A DNA stretch of 64,000 nt from Candidula unifasciata (lineage: Eukaryota; Mollusca; Gastropoda; Stylommatophora; Geomitridae), in NCBI GenBank assembly GCA_905116865.2, contig CAJHNH020008449.1, positions 73,501-137,500 on the forward strand, written 5' to 3'. Position numbers and translations under genes: made by a program. A model generated the notes under the pieces. The model was not told where the DNA came from and searched no databases. It saw only the letters and a program-made list of their open reading frames with translations. This document shows positions 22,165 through 33,869 of this stretch, in pieces. How positions within the stretch are numbered: the stretch's first letter is position 1; each line of letters opens with the position of its first letter.

Positions 22165-22334
22165 GGTTCTTTCCTTTTAGCGACCACATCACGTGTGATT
22201 TATGAGACTTCCCATATTATAGGGGGGGTTGAAGTTAGTAGTAGTAAGCATTTATTTAACACTAACCCTTAACCAACTATGATACGGGATGTCAATAAAT
22301 CACGCGTGATGTGATAGCTAAACAGAAAAGAACC
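22165..22334. mobile_element. MITE-K with about 40-bp terminal inverted repeats
   Basis: The left end GGTTCTTTCCTTTTAGCGAC and the right end (reverse complement GGTTCTTTTCTGTTTAGCTA) form an imperfect inverted repeat of about 40 bp, both continuing into a CACATCACG core. TAATG flanks both sides (22160-22164, 22335-22339). A half copy is at 60155-60241. The superfamily was not determined. Confidence 0.6.
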
Positions 22335-22619
22335 TAATGATGTGTTGAATGACACATAAATATAAAGACATCTAAAGAAATATGAAATATCCTAATTCGA
22401 TTTGTTCCTAAACAGCATGTCGTAAAAGCCGACTTCTTAGGAGTTAGATGAAATCGGATCTGCTTGGCCAAACGGAGGAGATATCCCAGCCTACCTGTAA
22501 ATCATGTAAATCTTCTATCTTTCTACTTCTTTCTATGAGTGCCGATCATTACACTTTCTGTTACCTGATTAATTCTGTAAATCATAGCATAGTGCGCCAA
22601 ACGTAATCTAAAGAGCGAA

Positions 22620-22696
22620 TGCAGAAGAAGGAGAAGAAGGAGAAAAAGAAGAAGGAAAAGAAGAAGAAGAAGAAGAAGAAGAAGAAGAAGAAGAAG
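22620..22696. repeat. (GAA)n microsatellite
   Basis: GAAGAAG with occasional A insertions, followed by a G-run at 22735-22747. Confidence 0.9.
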
Positions 22697-22749
22697 ATGT
22701 GGGCGCTGTGGAAGGGGGGCAGCGGTGACAGAAGAGGGGGGGGGGGCAG

Positions 22750-23178
22750 GGATAAGCTTCCACATACGGTCACCCTTATATATTTGGAAGCATAAAGACA
22801 ACGACATTAGAGTAGTGACCGCTAGAAGAAAGTATGTTTGAACGGTTACAATCGTTTATATGTCGACAGTCACGTAGACCAGATGCGCAATTATTGAGGG
22901 TATTCAGGACCCATTATGACAATTGTCAGCAACTGTGTTAGAGCTCTGTATGTTACGCCTAACACATGTCTCGGATCCTAAAAGTCTGGCTTCTCCTATA
23001 AGCTAGCTCACAATTCCTAGTCTGCAACTCTTTTGGTACTAGATAATTTAACCAGAGATACGTGCTGAAGTTAAAAAAGAACCATAATGTGAAATCTTGA
23101 ATTTATTACATTACAAAGTGGCAATATACACAGCGGGGAGGAAAAAAAGGGGGGGGGGGAGGCGGAAATTGGGTATGG
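22750..23178. other. No recognisable feature
   Basis: Unassigned; a G-run lies at 23150-23159. Confidence 0.3.
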
Positions 23179-23180
23179 AG

Positions 23181-23382
23181 CAGTGTTTCCCAAATTTTTC
23201 TTAGTCGCGGCGTCTTTTTAATAAACATTTTTCCACGACGCCCTAACCTAAGTAAAAGTATGACTATTCGTATGTAAGAGATAGAGGAGGGGCAACTCAT
23301 ATATCTTTGAATATTTCGTGGCGCCCCTGTAAGGAGGTCGCGGCTCATCGGGGCGCCGCACCGCACAGTTTGGGAATCACTG
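23181..23382. mobile_element. hAT-like MITE (CAGTGTTTCCCAAA family), copy 1
   Basis: Ends CAGTGTTTCCCAAATTTTTC and CACAGTTTGGGAATCACTG are imperfect inverted repeats. Flanking 8-mers GTATGGAG and CTATGTAG agree at six of eight positions, consistent with an aged hAT target duplication. No ORF. Confidence 0.75.
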
Positions 23383-23684
23383 CTATGTAGTGAAATTAAT
23401 GTAAAATACAGTAAAACTTTAATTATCCGACACCGTCTAGGCCAGATGTGTGACGGATAGCCAAAATCTCCTAATATATATGTACAGAAACGTTATTTCA
23501 CTGCGGCCCTGGGAGGAAAATTACATTAAAAATCCTGTAAACGTGAATAATACACACACGTTTTATTAATTTTTTTTTAGAACAATCAAAATAAGTATGT
23601 ACGTAGTAATGAACGGTCACTTCCAGCTTTATACATTAAGGGTGTAAAAGCATTTCGTGGACAACTGTCTGTTTGTTTGGCGAT

Positions 23685-23775
23685 AAATAAAGTAAAGGAC
23701 CCTTTCCAGACTATTGTGCATATAGGGCTAGACCTATATTTTATAGACCAATCGCCATTCGATGGGTGCATTGTC
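23685..23775 (-). repeat. SINE-B, partial
   Basis: AAGTAAAGGACCCTTTCC, GGGCTAGACCTATATTTTAT and ATTCGATGGGTG are the SINE-B 3' third in reverse complement. The copy ends at a T-run. Confidence 0.7.
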
Positions 23776-23924
23776 TTTTTTTTTTTTTTTTAAATCGATG
23801 ACGGATAACAGAAGCTAATATTCCGCACGGTTAATCAAAGTTTAACTGAAATACACGCATCAGGCGTTGCTTTGAACTCAAGAAGTTAACTCTCAGTTGT
23901 GAAATGACAGTATTTCGGGACTCA

Positions 23925-24110
23925 TCATCATCATCAATTTCCACTTCCGCCGTTAAGCATTGATAGGGAGTAACAGTTTGCCATCCATTGCTTGATGGGC
24001 AGCAATGGCTATGCCATTTTTGTGTCTATGTAGAAGCTCTTTAATGTCATCAATCCATTATCTCTACGGCGACCTCTTGCTTTTACTTCAGATCTTTTCA
24101 TGTGTGGCGC
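23925..24110 (-). pseudogene. Possible LINE 3' relic
   Basis: The minus strand encodes a W-I-D-D-I-K-E-L patch next to a basic stretch and ends in (ATGATG). This follows the layout of LINE-alpha-type C-termini, but similarity is weak and stops are present. Confidence 0.4.
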
Positions 24111-24197
24111 CCTGCCTTGGTAGTTGTTCTGGCTGCATCTAAGACTAGTTTTCAACAAGAATGGACTTCACACTGGAATACAGGTTAATTTGTAACC

Positions 24198-24370
24198 CAG
24201 TGTTTCCCAAACTTTTCTCAGTCGCGGCGCCTTTTTTTAATTAAATTTTTTGCACGGCGCCTTAACCCAAGTAAAAGTTTGATTATTCGTGTCTTGGTTA
24301 AATTACCGATGAAGCTTTTACAATATTTCGCTGCACCCCTCTGAAGAGGCGCACAGTTTGGGAATCACTG
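24198..24370. mobile_element. hAT-like MITE, copy 2, with perfect target duplication
   Basis: Ends CAGTGTTTCCCAAACTTTTC and CACAGTTTGGGAATCACTG match copy 1 at 23181. TTGTAACC flanks it exactly on both sides (24190-24197 and 24371-24378). An 8-bp duplication plus CAGTG ends is diagnostic of hAT. Confidence 0.88.
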
Positions 24371-24743
24371 TTGTAACCGTTTGATGGTACCACACTAAAA
24401 CCGTGTTAAGTGGCTATACCGTTGATCGGTTGATTAGAGTTTCGGGGTTGTACCTGTTTGATTCTCATGCTTGAAATGTTAATCCCACAGACTGCGCTAA
24501 CTGTGCTAACAATGCCACCTTCCTACGAGGAATGTCGTAAGAAGTGTATGTGGCAAGAGGGCGTCGGGTGTAGTGGTTTTCTCAAGCTTAAGAATACTTT
24601 GCAAAAAATCTTCAAACCATAATAAAGCTGTAAACGGGCTTGGCCTGATCTGAGCTGGATGAGGTCCCCAGTGGAAAAGAAGTTTCAGGTTTTCAAACAT
24701 AAATGCATTATAATACATTTACGAATTAGCTATTTAGTAGATA

Positions 24744-25003
24744 AGACGAGGAGCGGCTGGCAGAACGTTTGAAACCGTGGGCTCTCAAGCGGGAGATACT
24801 GGTTCGAATCCTCGGTAAGGCTGGGAATTTGTTCTGTCAGGGGCAAAAAAAAAAAAAAAATCCTTACCTGCACAGTCGTGACGACAGCGCTAGTCATATA
24901 GTCGTAAACCCTCAGGCTCAAAGAACACCCACCCCCCCCCCCTTTTTTTTTTTGTTTGTTTACACCGCAAAAGTGATATAATAGAGGCAGTAATTGGCAG
25001 GTT
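24744..25003 (+). repeat. SINE-E, copy 1
   Basis: The tRNA-like head GAGGAGCGGCTGGCAGAACG ends in a canonical B box GGTTCGAATCC. The body has GGGAATTTGTTCTGTCAGGG and the end ACACCGCAAAAGTGATATAA. It shares this order with 36568-36790. A- and C-runs have expanded inside. Confidence 0.75.
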
Positions 25004-25349
25004 TTTGGGCAGTACATAAGACAAATATGTAAGCGACAATATAAACTAATCTGTAGGCATCATGGGCCTCTTTTGGCAGTGGTGAAACGTTTCGTGCCAG
25101 TTTGGTTCAAGCACATCTTGATACATGATTCGATTGCAAATATATTTAAAGAAACAATCTGAAAGGGTGTGGGTGGGTTTGGGTGGGTTGGGGGGGGGGG
25201 GGGGAGTTGCGTTGCAAAGAAGAATCTTAAATAACATTAGGAAATGGACAGAACTAAATTACTATACATGTTCAACAAACGGAAGACAGAAACAGCTGTG
25301 TTAGTTCTTCCATCGATACTCCTCTACCACTCAATGATTATATTATGTT

Positions 25350-26250
25350 ATAAGAAAGAAGAAGAAGAAGAAGAAAGAAGAAGAAGAAGAAGAAGAAGAA
25401 GAAGAAGAAGAAGAAGAAGAAGAAGAAGAAGAAGAAGAAGAAGAAGAAGAAGAAGAAGAAGAAGAAGAAGAAAGAGAAGAAGAAGAGAAGAAGAAGAAGA
25501 AGAAGAAGAAGAAGAAGAAGAAGAAGAAGAAGAAGAAGAAGAAGAAGAAAGAAGAAGAAGAAGAAGAAGAGAAGAAGAAGAAGAAGAAGAAGAAAGAAGA
25601 AGAAGAAGAAGAAGAAGGAAGAAGAAGAAGAAGAAGAAGAAGAAGAAGAAAGAAGAAGAAGAAGAAGAAGAAGAAGAAGAAGAAGAAGAAAGAAGAAGAA
25701 GAAGAAGAAGAAGAAGAAAGAAGAAGAAGAAGAAGAAGAAGAAGAAGAAGAAGAAGAAGAAGAAGAAGAAGAAGAAGAAGAAGAAGAAGAAGAAGAAGAA
25801 GAAGAAGAAGAAGAAGAAGAAGAAGAAGAAGAAGAAGAAGAAGAAGAAGAAGAAGAAAGAAGAAGAAGAAGAAAGAAGAAGAAGAAGAAGAAGAAGAAGA
25901 AGAAGAAGAAGAAGAAGAAGAAAGAAGAAGAAGAAGAAGAAGAAGAAGAAGAAGAAGAAGAAAGAAGAAGAAGAAGAAGAAGAAGAAGAAGAAGAAGAAG
26001 AAGAAGAAGAAGAAGAAGAAGAAGAAGAAGAAGAAGAAGAAGAAGAAGAAGAAGAAGAAGAAGAAGAAGAAGAAGAAGAGAAGAAGAAGAAGAAGAAGAA
26101 GAAGAAGAAGAAGAAGAAGAAGAAGAAGAAGAAGAAAGAAGAAAGAAGAAGAAGAAGAAGAAGAAGAAGAAGAAGAAGAAGAAGAAGAAGAAGAAGAAGA
26201 AGAAGAAGAAAGAAGAAGAAGAAGAAGAAGAAGAAAGAAGAAAGAAGAAA

Positions 26251-26281
<31 letters not shown>

Positions 26282-26697
26282 AAGAAGAGAAGAAGAAGAA
26301 GAAGAAGAAGAAGAAGAAGAAGAAGAAGAGAAGAAGAAGAAGAAGAAAAGAAGAAGAAGAAGAAGAAGAAGAAGAAGAAGAAGAAGAAGAAGAAGAAGAA
26401 GAAGAAGAAGAAGAAGAGAAGAAGAAGAAGAAGAAGAAGAAGAAGAAGAAGAAGAAGAAGAAAAAGAAGAAGAAGAAAAAGAAAGAAGAAGAAGAAGAAG
26501 AAGAAGAAGAAGGAAGAAGAAGAAGAAGAAGAAGAAGAAGAAGAAGAAGAAGAAGAAGAAGAAGAAGAAGACGAAAGAAGAAGAAGAAGAAGAAGAAGAA
26601 GAAGAAGAAGAAGAAGAACGAAGAAGAAGAAGAAGAAGAAGAAGAAGAAGAAGAAGAAAGAAGAAGAAGAAGAAGAAGAAGAAGTAGAAGAAGAATA
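25350..26697. repeat. (GAA)n/(TTC)n tract, 1.35 kb
   Basis: Almost pure GAA on the plus strand with single-base slips (GAAAG, GAGAAG) that shift the repeat phase. All long frames across it (poly-Lys/Arg/Glu or poly-Ser/Phe/Leu) are artefacts. Long homopurine GAA·TTC can form triplex DNA, which is established for this triplet. Confidence 0.98.
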
Positions 26698-26699
26698 CA

Positions 26700-27124
26700 C
26701 TCATTGCCCCCACACCAACTATCCCATACTCTTATTGTTGTCAAGATATACTGTGTTACACTTTCGGTGGAACATTCTTACTACAATTCTGGCACCCATA
26801 CAACACACAGATAAGGTTATAGGATAGAAACAGCACAGAAGGAATCTTCTGGTAAAAACTAAGACAAAACAACAGGAGAAATAGTCTGAAACTCGATTAG
26901 GGAACGTATACCCGTATACCTACACTCACAGGAAAAATCAATGCGCACTAGCTCATTATAGGAAAATGGAGTTATCTGTAGTTTGTGTCCACAATGGGGA
27001 GACAATTTAGTTTAGGGCGCGAGGGAACATAGCATGCTGAAAGGTTTTCGAAAGTTGGCGAGGTGGGTGTAGGGTGGGGTAGGGGATGTGGGTGTGAGGG
27101 GGGGGGGGTGCGTTAGGTTCACGT
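26700..27124. other. No recognisable feature
   Basis: Unassigned; G-rich near 27060-27110. Confidence 0.3.
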
Positions 27125-27485
27125 TAATTTCCCCAAATAGAGTAAGTCACTTTTCATTCACAAGTTTGTTGGGCTGGTCGACTTTCCTGGAGGTTACAGG
27201 TGTGTCCAGCTCTGTTGTTTGATTTCTGTGATATTTTGCATTTACGTTTTCATTCCGAGAAAGAGCATGCTTGTGACATTGGTTGCAACACTCTCTAGGG
27301 TATTGTTGTGTTAGGACCAGTTTCTCCATGTCTTTTGGAGTGTTAAAAGCGATGGCTTCTGAAATATATTACATGCGTTATCAACGGCATTGCGGAACAG
27401 CCCGGTAACCGTATGTCAAGGTGACAGGTTCAGTAACTACAAATCAGAAGTGTGCTAGTCTGTATATGGGCGGGGCATGGATAGA
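27125..27485 (+). repeat. MITE-J related copy
   Basis: It shares ordered blocks with 41160-41545: GTTGGGCTGGTCGAC, CATTCCGAGAAAGAGC, CTCTAGGGTATTGTTGTG, TTTTGGAGTGTTAAAAGCG, and an end at TCAGAAGTGTGCTAGTCTG. Its terminal inverted repeats are not intact. Confidence 0.6.
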
Positions 27486-27539
27486 TCAACGTTACTTTTA
27501 CAAGGATGTCATTTGAAGAGCATAATCACCACCTTATGA

Positions 27540-28045
27540 AGCAGTCGTGATGTAGCGGCTGAACGCTCGCCTTCAGATCCGAAGGCCGTGGCTTGAGGTC
27601 CTGAGGGAGCCGGACGGACATTTTGTTATACGACCTTGGCTCCCAGAACTACCCAGCCTTGAATGAGTACCAGGTCAGGTAATGGGAAGTATAGCGCCAG
27701 CCGGATGATGACCTCATTACGCATCCAGTGCCGATTGGCCTTTTTTTTTTTTTTTTAAGTATCCAGGAGCCATGAGTTGTTAACCCGTTGGCTCGTTACT
27801 GTGGATATCGCAACCCTTCGTTCTTGATTCCATGATATGTACCGTAAATCTGAGAGAAATGTGGCTTTTTTGCCTACCCCAGGCGTGAACCCGGACAACA
27901 CGGAGTTCGTCACCCGGTCGCCGCGAAGTTAGCTTTAACCGGCTATGCTAATGAGCCGGGCGCCGATTGGCCTATAAAATATAGAACTAACCCTTTATGC
28001 TTAATGCGCCCCAAAAAAGTGGAAAAAGGTCCTTTACTTCTACTT
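27540..28045 (+). repeat. SINE-B split by a nested SINE-C
   Basis: The left part, 27540-27741, has the head GTAGCGGCTGAACGCTCGCC and ends GTGCCGATTGGCCT. The right part, 27962-28045, resumes GCCGATTGGCCTATAAAATA and finishes GTGGAAAAAGGTCCTTTACT. The shared 12 bp at the break is the target duplication of the inner element. Confidence 0.88.
27742..27961 (-). repeat. SINE-C nested in SINE-B
   Basis: On the minus strand it has a tRNA-like head (GCCCGGCTCATTAGCATAGC, then GTTGTCCGGGTTCACGCC as B box), a body and a poly-A tail (T-run 27742-27756). GCCGATTGGCCT lies on both sides (27730-27741, 27962-27973). A second, truncated copy is at 55165-55275. Confidence 0.85.
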
Positions 28046-28375
28046 TCCTTACAGAAGAGGAGAAAGGATCCTTAGGGCTTTCCTTAACAGAGAACGCCTG
28101 TTCTACTGGGCAACCTTACCTTGCTTGCACCCATATTCCCGGGATCGACACGGCCAATCGACTAAGAATGAACACCACCACCCTCCCCTCCCCCAGACGA
28201 CTGCCAAATATGTGGCCGTGAAACATTTCACAGCCCACTTGTTCAAAACATGTACACCTTACATTTGTGAATAAATAAATACATGGCCCTTTTGTGTTCT
28301 CTGAAGCTTCCCGTGTAGGTTGCGTGGCCTTGTTGCAGAGAAGACAAGAATAGACCAAAAATGTATGTCTTCAGA

Positions 28376-28445
28376 GTCGACTGATTGGGAGCTTCTTTCA
28401 AAGACGAAGTGGACCATCCTGAGAGGCAAGGAACCAGCCGTCTGG
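28376..28445 (-). repeat. Rep-F fragment fused to a GAA tract
   Basis: GTCGACTGATTGGGAGCTTC and CTGAGAGGCAAGGAACCAGC match the Rep-F interior in reverse complement (compare 15640-15700). The rest of Rep-F down to its tail is missing, and a 1.2 kb GAA tract follows. Confidence 0.65.
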
Positions 28446-28959
28446 AAGAGGAGGGGGAGAAGGAGGAGCAGGAGAAAGAAGAAAAAGAAAGAAAAGAAGA
28501 AGAAGAAGAAGAAGAAGAAGAAGAAGAAGAAGAAGAAGAAGAAGAAGAAGAAGAAGAAGAAGAAGAAGAAGAAGAAGAAGAAGAAGAAGAAGAAGAAAGG
28601 AAGAAGAAGAAGAAGAAGAAGAAGAAGAAGAAGAAGAAGAAGAAGAAGAAGAAGAAGAAGAAGAAGAAGAAGAAGAAGAAGAAGAAGAAGAAGAAGAGAA
28701 GAAGAAGAAGAAGAAGAAGAAGAAAGAAGAAGAAGAAGAGAAAGAAGAAGAAGAAGAAGAAGAAGAAGAAGAAGAAGAAGAAGAGAAGAAGAAGAAGAAG
28801 AAGAAGAAGAAGAAGAGAAGAAGAAGAAGAAAAGAAGAAGAAGAAAGAAGAAAAGAAGAAGAAGAAGAAGAAGAAGAAGAAGAAGAAGAAGAAGAAGAGG
28901 AGAAGAAGAAGAACGAAGAAGAAAAGAAGAAGAAGAAGAGAAGAAGAAGAAGAAGAAGA

Positions 28960-28990
<31 letters not shown>

Positions 28991-29423
28991 AGAAGAAGAA
29001 GAAGAAGAAGAAAGAAGAAGAAGAAGAAGAAGAAGAAGAAAAGAAGAAGAAGGGAAGAAGAAGAAGAAGAAGAAAGAAGAAGAAAGAAGAAGAAGAAGAA
29101 GAAGAAGAAGAAGAAGAAGAAGAAGAAGAAGAGAAGAAGAAGAAAAGAAGAAGTAAGAGAAGAAGAAGAAGAAGAAGAAGAATCCGAAGAGGAGAAGAAG
29201 AAGAAGAAGAAGAAGAAGAGAAGAAGAAGAGACGAAGAAGAAAAGAAGCCTCCGAGAAGAAGAAAGAAGAAGAAGAAGAAGAAGAAGAGAAGAAGAAGAA
29301 GAAGACGAAGAAGAAGAATCCGAAGAAGAAAAAGAAGAAGAAGAAGAAAAGAAGAAGAAGAGAAAGAAGAAGAAGAAGAAGAAGAAGAAGAAGAAGAAGA
29401 AGAAGAAGACGAAGAAGCAGCAG

Positions 29424-29458
<35 letters not shown>

Positions 29459-29690
29459 AGTAAGAAGAAGAAGAAGAAAAGAAGAAGAAGAAGAAGAAGA
29501 AGAAGAAGAAGGAAAGAAGAAGAAGAAGAAGAAGAAGAAGAAGAAGAGAAGAAGAAGAAGAAGAAGAAGAAGAAGAAGAGAAGAAGAAGAAGAAGAAGAA
29601 GAAGAAGAAGAAGAAGAAGAAGAAGAAGAAGAAGAAGAAGAAGAAGAAGAAGAAGAAGAAGAAGAAGAAGAAGAAGAAGAAGAATACAGA
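28446..29690. repeat. (GAA)n/(TTC)n tract, 1.2 kb, interrupted
   Basis: GAA repeat with more variants than the 25.4 kb tract: GACGAAG, AATCCGAAG, GCAGCAG and GTAAG islands. Frames across it are repeat artefacts. Confidence 0.97.
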
Positions 29691-29699
29691 GAACCAGGA

Positions 29700-30229
29700 G
29701 AAAAAGAAGAAAATCGCTCTTCATTTTGGCTAATGAAAGTATGGGGTCCTCTACAGGCCTTCAGGGAAAAAAATATGGCATGTCTATCTAACAGAGAACC
29801 ACTGCACTAAGGTCTGCATTCACATACAAACCCAAACATGTTTCGGACCGATCAAAAAAAAATATGCGCATTCCATATCATTTTGTATTTTCTGTTGATC
29901 TCTAACGGGGGCCAATTCAACCATATCTTCTTGTTTTCTTTGCTGAATAACGCAGCTGCCTTTTTCAAAAGTCAATGCCGCCGGTTTACCTCCCACCTGT
30001 ATACTAATGACTGACACCTGATGTAGTTTCTAAAAGGTGGTCGCCCTGAGAACACAACGTCGTAACAAGTCTGTTCACATTTCAGGAATTCCACGGACAT
30101 TAATAGCTTGTCTCTATTCTGGTTATTTCAATGCAGTCTAGGGGAAATTCTATTAACAAAACACAGGAAATAATTTCAGTCTGTCAAGCTGAGCAATCAG
30201 AAATATTTACCACAACATATTGCTGATAG
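29700..30229. other. No recognisable feature
   Basis: Unassigned mixed sequence between the GAA tract and a LINE scrap. Confidence 0.3.
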
Positions 30230-30305
30230 AGTCATCGTCATCATCAGGTGCCTTGCTGGTTAGAGTTGATAGTCATGCTTCTCCCCGACTCGTGATCTCT
30301 AGAGT
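30230..30305 (-). pseudogene. LINE-alpha 3' terminal scrap
   Basis: CATCGTCATCATCAGGTGCC followed by TTGCTGG is the complement of the LINE-alpha end GGCACC plus TGATGA tail. Confidence 0.5.
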
Positions 30306-30599
30306 GTGTTGAGTGTTTAGCTAAGAACTGAAGTTACGGCACTCAGGGCATTCCCATAAGCGTCCTGTACTCAACTTTAGCAGCCAGAGCCGAGTTACAA
30401 TTCTGATAGTGCATGTCGCAGTTTAATTTCCGTCTTGCCTTTGCTCAGAGGGTAGAGTGCCAAATAGATTCCCTGGTCACTCCTAGCTGTACCAATCTCT
30501 CCAGACCATGTCATACATTCACCACCCACTGGAGCAGAACCAGTCAGCCTGTCTGACTGTTTATTTCGCAACACTCCTGTCTATCCTAGAGAATATATC

Positions 30600-31010
30600 C
30601 AAAAGAAGACCAACTACCTGTCACCGCTAAAGCGATGCCTGCCACCCACTCTACAAGCAGCACTCATGTCTCCGTCTTTCTTGTCAGGCTTTGCCGTGAT
30701 CTCCAACAGCATGTATCAGTTAGTGAAATTAATGCAGTAACATACTATGAGAAGAAAGGCCTCTATCAAAGCCAGTCTATCAGAAGTAAACATAGCCTGG
30801 CCAGAGATTACTACCACTTATTTGACCGGCATGAGCAGGTCATTATTCTACGCCTCAGAACAGGCCATAACAAACTTAAAAAGCATATGCACAGGCTTCG
30901 TCTACGTAGTTCACTATTGTGCCCTTGTGGGCTGTGTGTGCAGATTATAGAACTTGTCCCGCGAGAATACCCTTGTATAGCCTATTAATAATGGAATACT
31001 GGCCCAATGA
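30600..31010 (+). pseudogene. Jockey/RTE-like retrotransposon C-terminal relic with CPCG motif
   Basis: A 117-codon frame (30635-30988) contains L-R-T-G-H-N-K-L-K-K-H-M-H-R-L and then C-P-C-G-L-C. Such an L-R-T-G-H-N block followed by a cysteine-rich C-P-C-G patch is the usual C-terminal zinc-finger-like end of RNase H-bearing non-LTR elements. An RNase H domain itself is not visible. The expected Q-T-x-E-H after C-P-C-G has decayed. Confidence 0.65.
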
Positions 31011-31241
31011 GTCAACACTGCATTCAAAGTGTGTGGAACTACAGGGGAACTCATAAATAACAGTCAAGTTTATCACAAGAAAGTGTTTGTCGGAGTAAAG
31101 CAGAAAGCGAACACAAGAAGAAGAGAACAAGATTGTGTTCCGACGCCCTTCCATGTCATGACACAAGGCTATCAAGAAAAGATCCAAGGTATGCTCACTA
31201 TGCCAAAAGACTCAAAGGTCTTAGCTCCGAATATGCATGTG

Positions 31242-31485
31242 TAATTTACCCTTTTCGGTACCTTCAGGCCTACTGACCATATAGCGCTAGACCTATATTT
31301 TATAGATCAACGTAGTTCAGGCGGTCAACATCGTATCAGCTGCCTTTACTGACCAAGACTTTATCTGGTGCCCATTTTAGGCTGGGTCGACCTTGAGCCA
31401 ATGCCATTTTTAAAAACAAAGTATGGATCCGTTCCGATTTGAACCCCTGTCCCTTACTGCTACACCACGACGGCTCCAATCCGCC
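31242..31485 (-). repeat. SINE-B, minus copy
   Basis: ACCCTTTTCGGTACCTTCAG, GCGCTAGACCTATATTTTAT, TTTAGGCTGGGTCGACCTTG and the head complement CTACACCACGACGGCTCC. Confidence 0.75.
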
Positions 31486-31574
31486 ATTCGGCTAATTTTA
31501 AAATTGACTCAGGGAAGAACTACTCCATTCGACATAATTTGTTCTTTATTTTAACAATTCTTGTATGGATTCTG

Positions 31575-31845
31575 GGTCCTCATTCTGGAAAGTTTGGGAA
31601 TAAACCCACTGCCTCCCTAACAAACATATCGTACAAGGCGACTAATTACAGGAGTTTTTCTTTTAGGTCAGAGCGCTCCTGTCTGACAGTTGAGGAACTA
31701 ACAGTCTGCATGCAAATATGCCTGATTTGTAAAACGAATTAGCATGCAAAACCTAAGTCTGGAACCCGATCAAAGTCCAGAAATGGACGAATAACCAAAT
31801 TTTTCGCTGGGGTTTCCAACCGGTGAACGCTAAGACGAAGAGGAA
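31575..31845 (-). repeat. Rep-F, minus copy with decayed tail
   Basis: It follows Rep-F order: GTTGAGGAACTAACAGTCTG, GTCCAGAAATGGACGAATAA, CAACCGGTGAACGCTAAG, then a weakly conserved ACGAAGAGG tail. Confidence 0.7.
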
Positions 31846-31929
31846 CAACTGACGTGAATAGATCAATTCCACATACCTTGATCATTTTTGAACCTTTGTG
31901 AACAGCAACATTACGAAAACCTTGTTCTA

Positions 31930-32058
31930 CTGTTGCTTATTGCATTTGCCCCATATGTCGACGGAAAGTATATTGTTTCGTCGCCCAGATTCAGAGCTGA
32001 ATGCATGGCATGACATTGCAAGCTGCAGATTTAATCTGGAAAGCTTTTAGATTTTGTC
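31930..32058 (+). repeat. Rep-I, partial copy
   Basis: GTTTCGTCGCCCAGATTC, CTGAATGCATGGCATGACAT and GCTGCAGATTTAATCTGGAA match 3410-3480 of the Rep-I insertion. Confidence 0.65.
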
Positions 32059-32089
32059 GAAGGTATTTTTTTGTTGTTGATTGGGATGG

Positions 32090-32091
<2 letters not shown>

Positions 32092-32169
<78 letters not shown>

Positions 32170-32190
32170 AAGAGAGAGAGGGGAGAGAGA
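32092..32190. repeat. (GA)n microsatellite
   Basis: About 98 bp of GA with few interruptions. Confidence 0.95.
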
Positions 32191-32324
32191 GAACAGTGTG
32201 AAGTGACAAATTTATTATAACGACAGACAGAGGAGAATGGTGCTACGAGGAAACAGATCTCGCTGACCTAGAAAGGTAATGGGGAGAGGAGTGGTTAGTG
32301 GCAGACAAACATGTATACAGACAG

Positions 32325-32575
<251 letters not shown>

Positions 32576-32849
32576 CGAACGAACTTTTTTTCAAAGGGTT
32601 ACAAATTGGACACGCAGGCCCGTCTGACATTCGGTCCTTCTATGCACTCCTTTTTCAAAGTACCAATGCCTGTTATTTAAAAAAATATACATTACGGAAT
32701 AATGCATACACACATCATGTGTACACATTCTTAAACATTCAAAGACACACATACACACGTATACATACTCTTACATTCTCATACATGCACATTCATATAC
32801 AGACATACGTAATACATACATACACGCATCTACATACATGCACAAACAT

Positions 32850-33592
<743 letters not shown>

Positions 33593-33726
33593 TAGACATA
33601 CATGCACTAACATAAAACACACACACATATATACATAGACATATATACACACCTACACATGCATGCATGCATACACACACAATCACATATACAGACACCC
33701 ACATACGCCCACAACCACACATATAC

Positions 33727-33781
33727 AGAGAGAGAGAGAGGGAGATAGAGAGAGAGAGGGAGATAGAGAGAGAGAGAGGGA

Positions 33782-33857
<76 letters not shown>

Positions 33858-33868
33858 GAGAGATAGAT
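33727..33868. repeat. (GA)n microsatellite
   Basis: GA repeat with GGGAGATAGA variant units in its first 60 bp. Confidence 0.95.
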
Positions 33869-33869
33869 A

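Noticed and set aside
25244..26827. 527-codon frame of Arg/Lys/Glu runs and its antisense Ser/Phe/Leu frames
   Set aside because: Produced by the GAA tract, which has no stop in several phases.
28243..29724. 493-codon antisense frame of Ser/Leu/Phe
   Set aside because: Same cause: GAA/TTC repeat.
30635..30988. Host zinc-finger gene suggested by the C-P-C-G motif
   Set aside because: The motif order L-R-T-G-H-N then C-P-C-G fits a retrotransposon C-terminus better, and the frame is isolated among retroelement relics.
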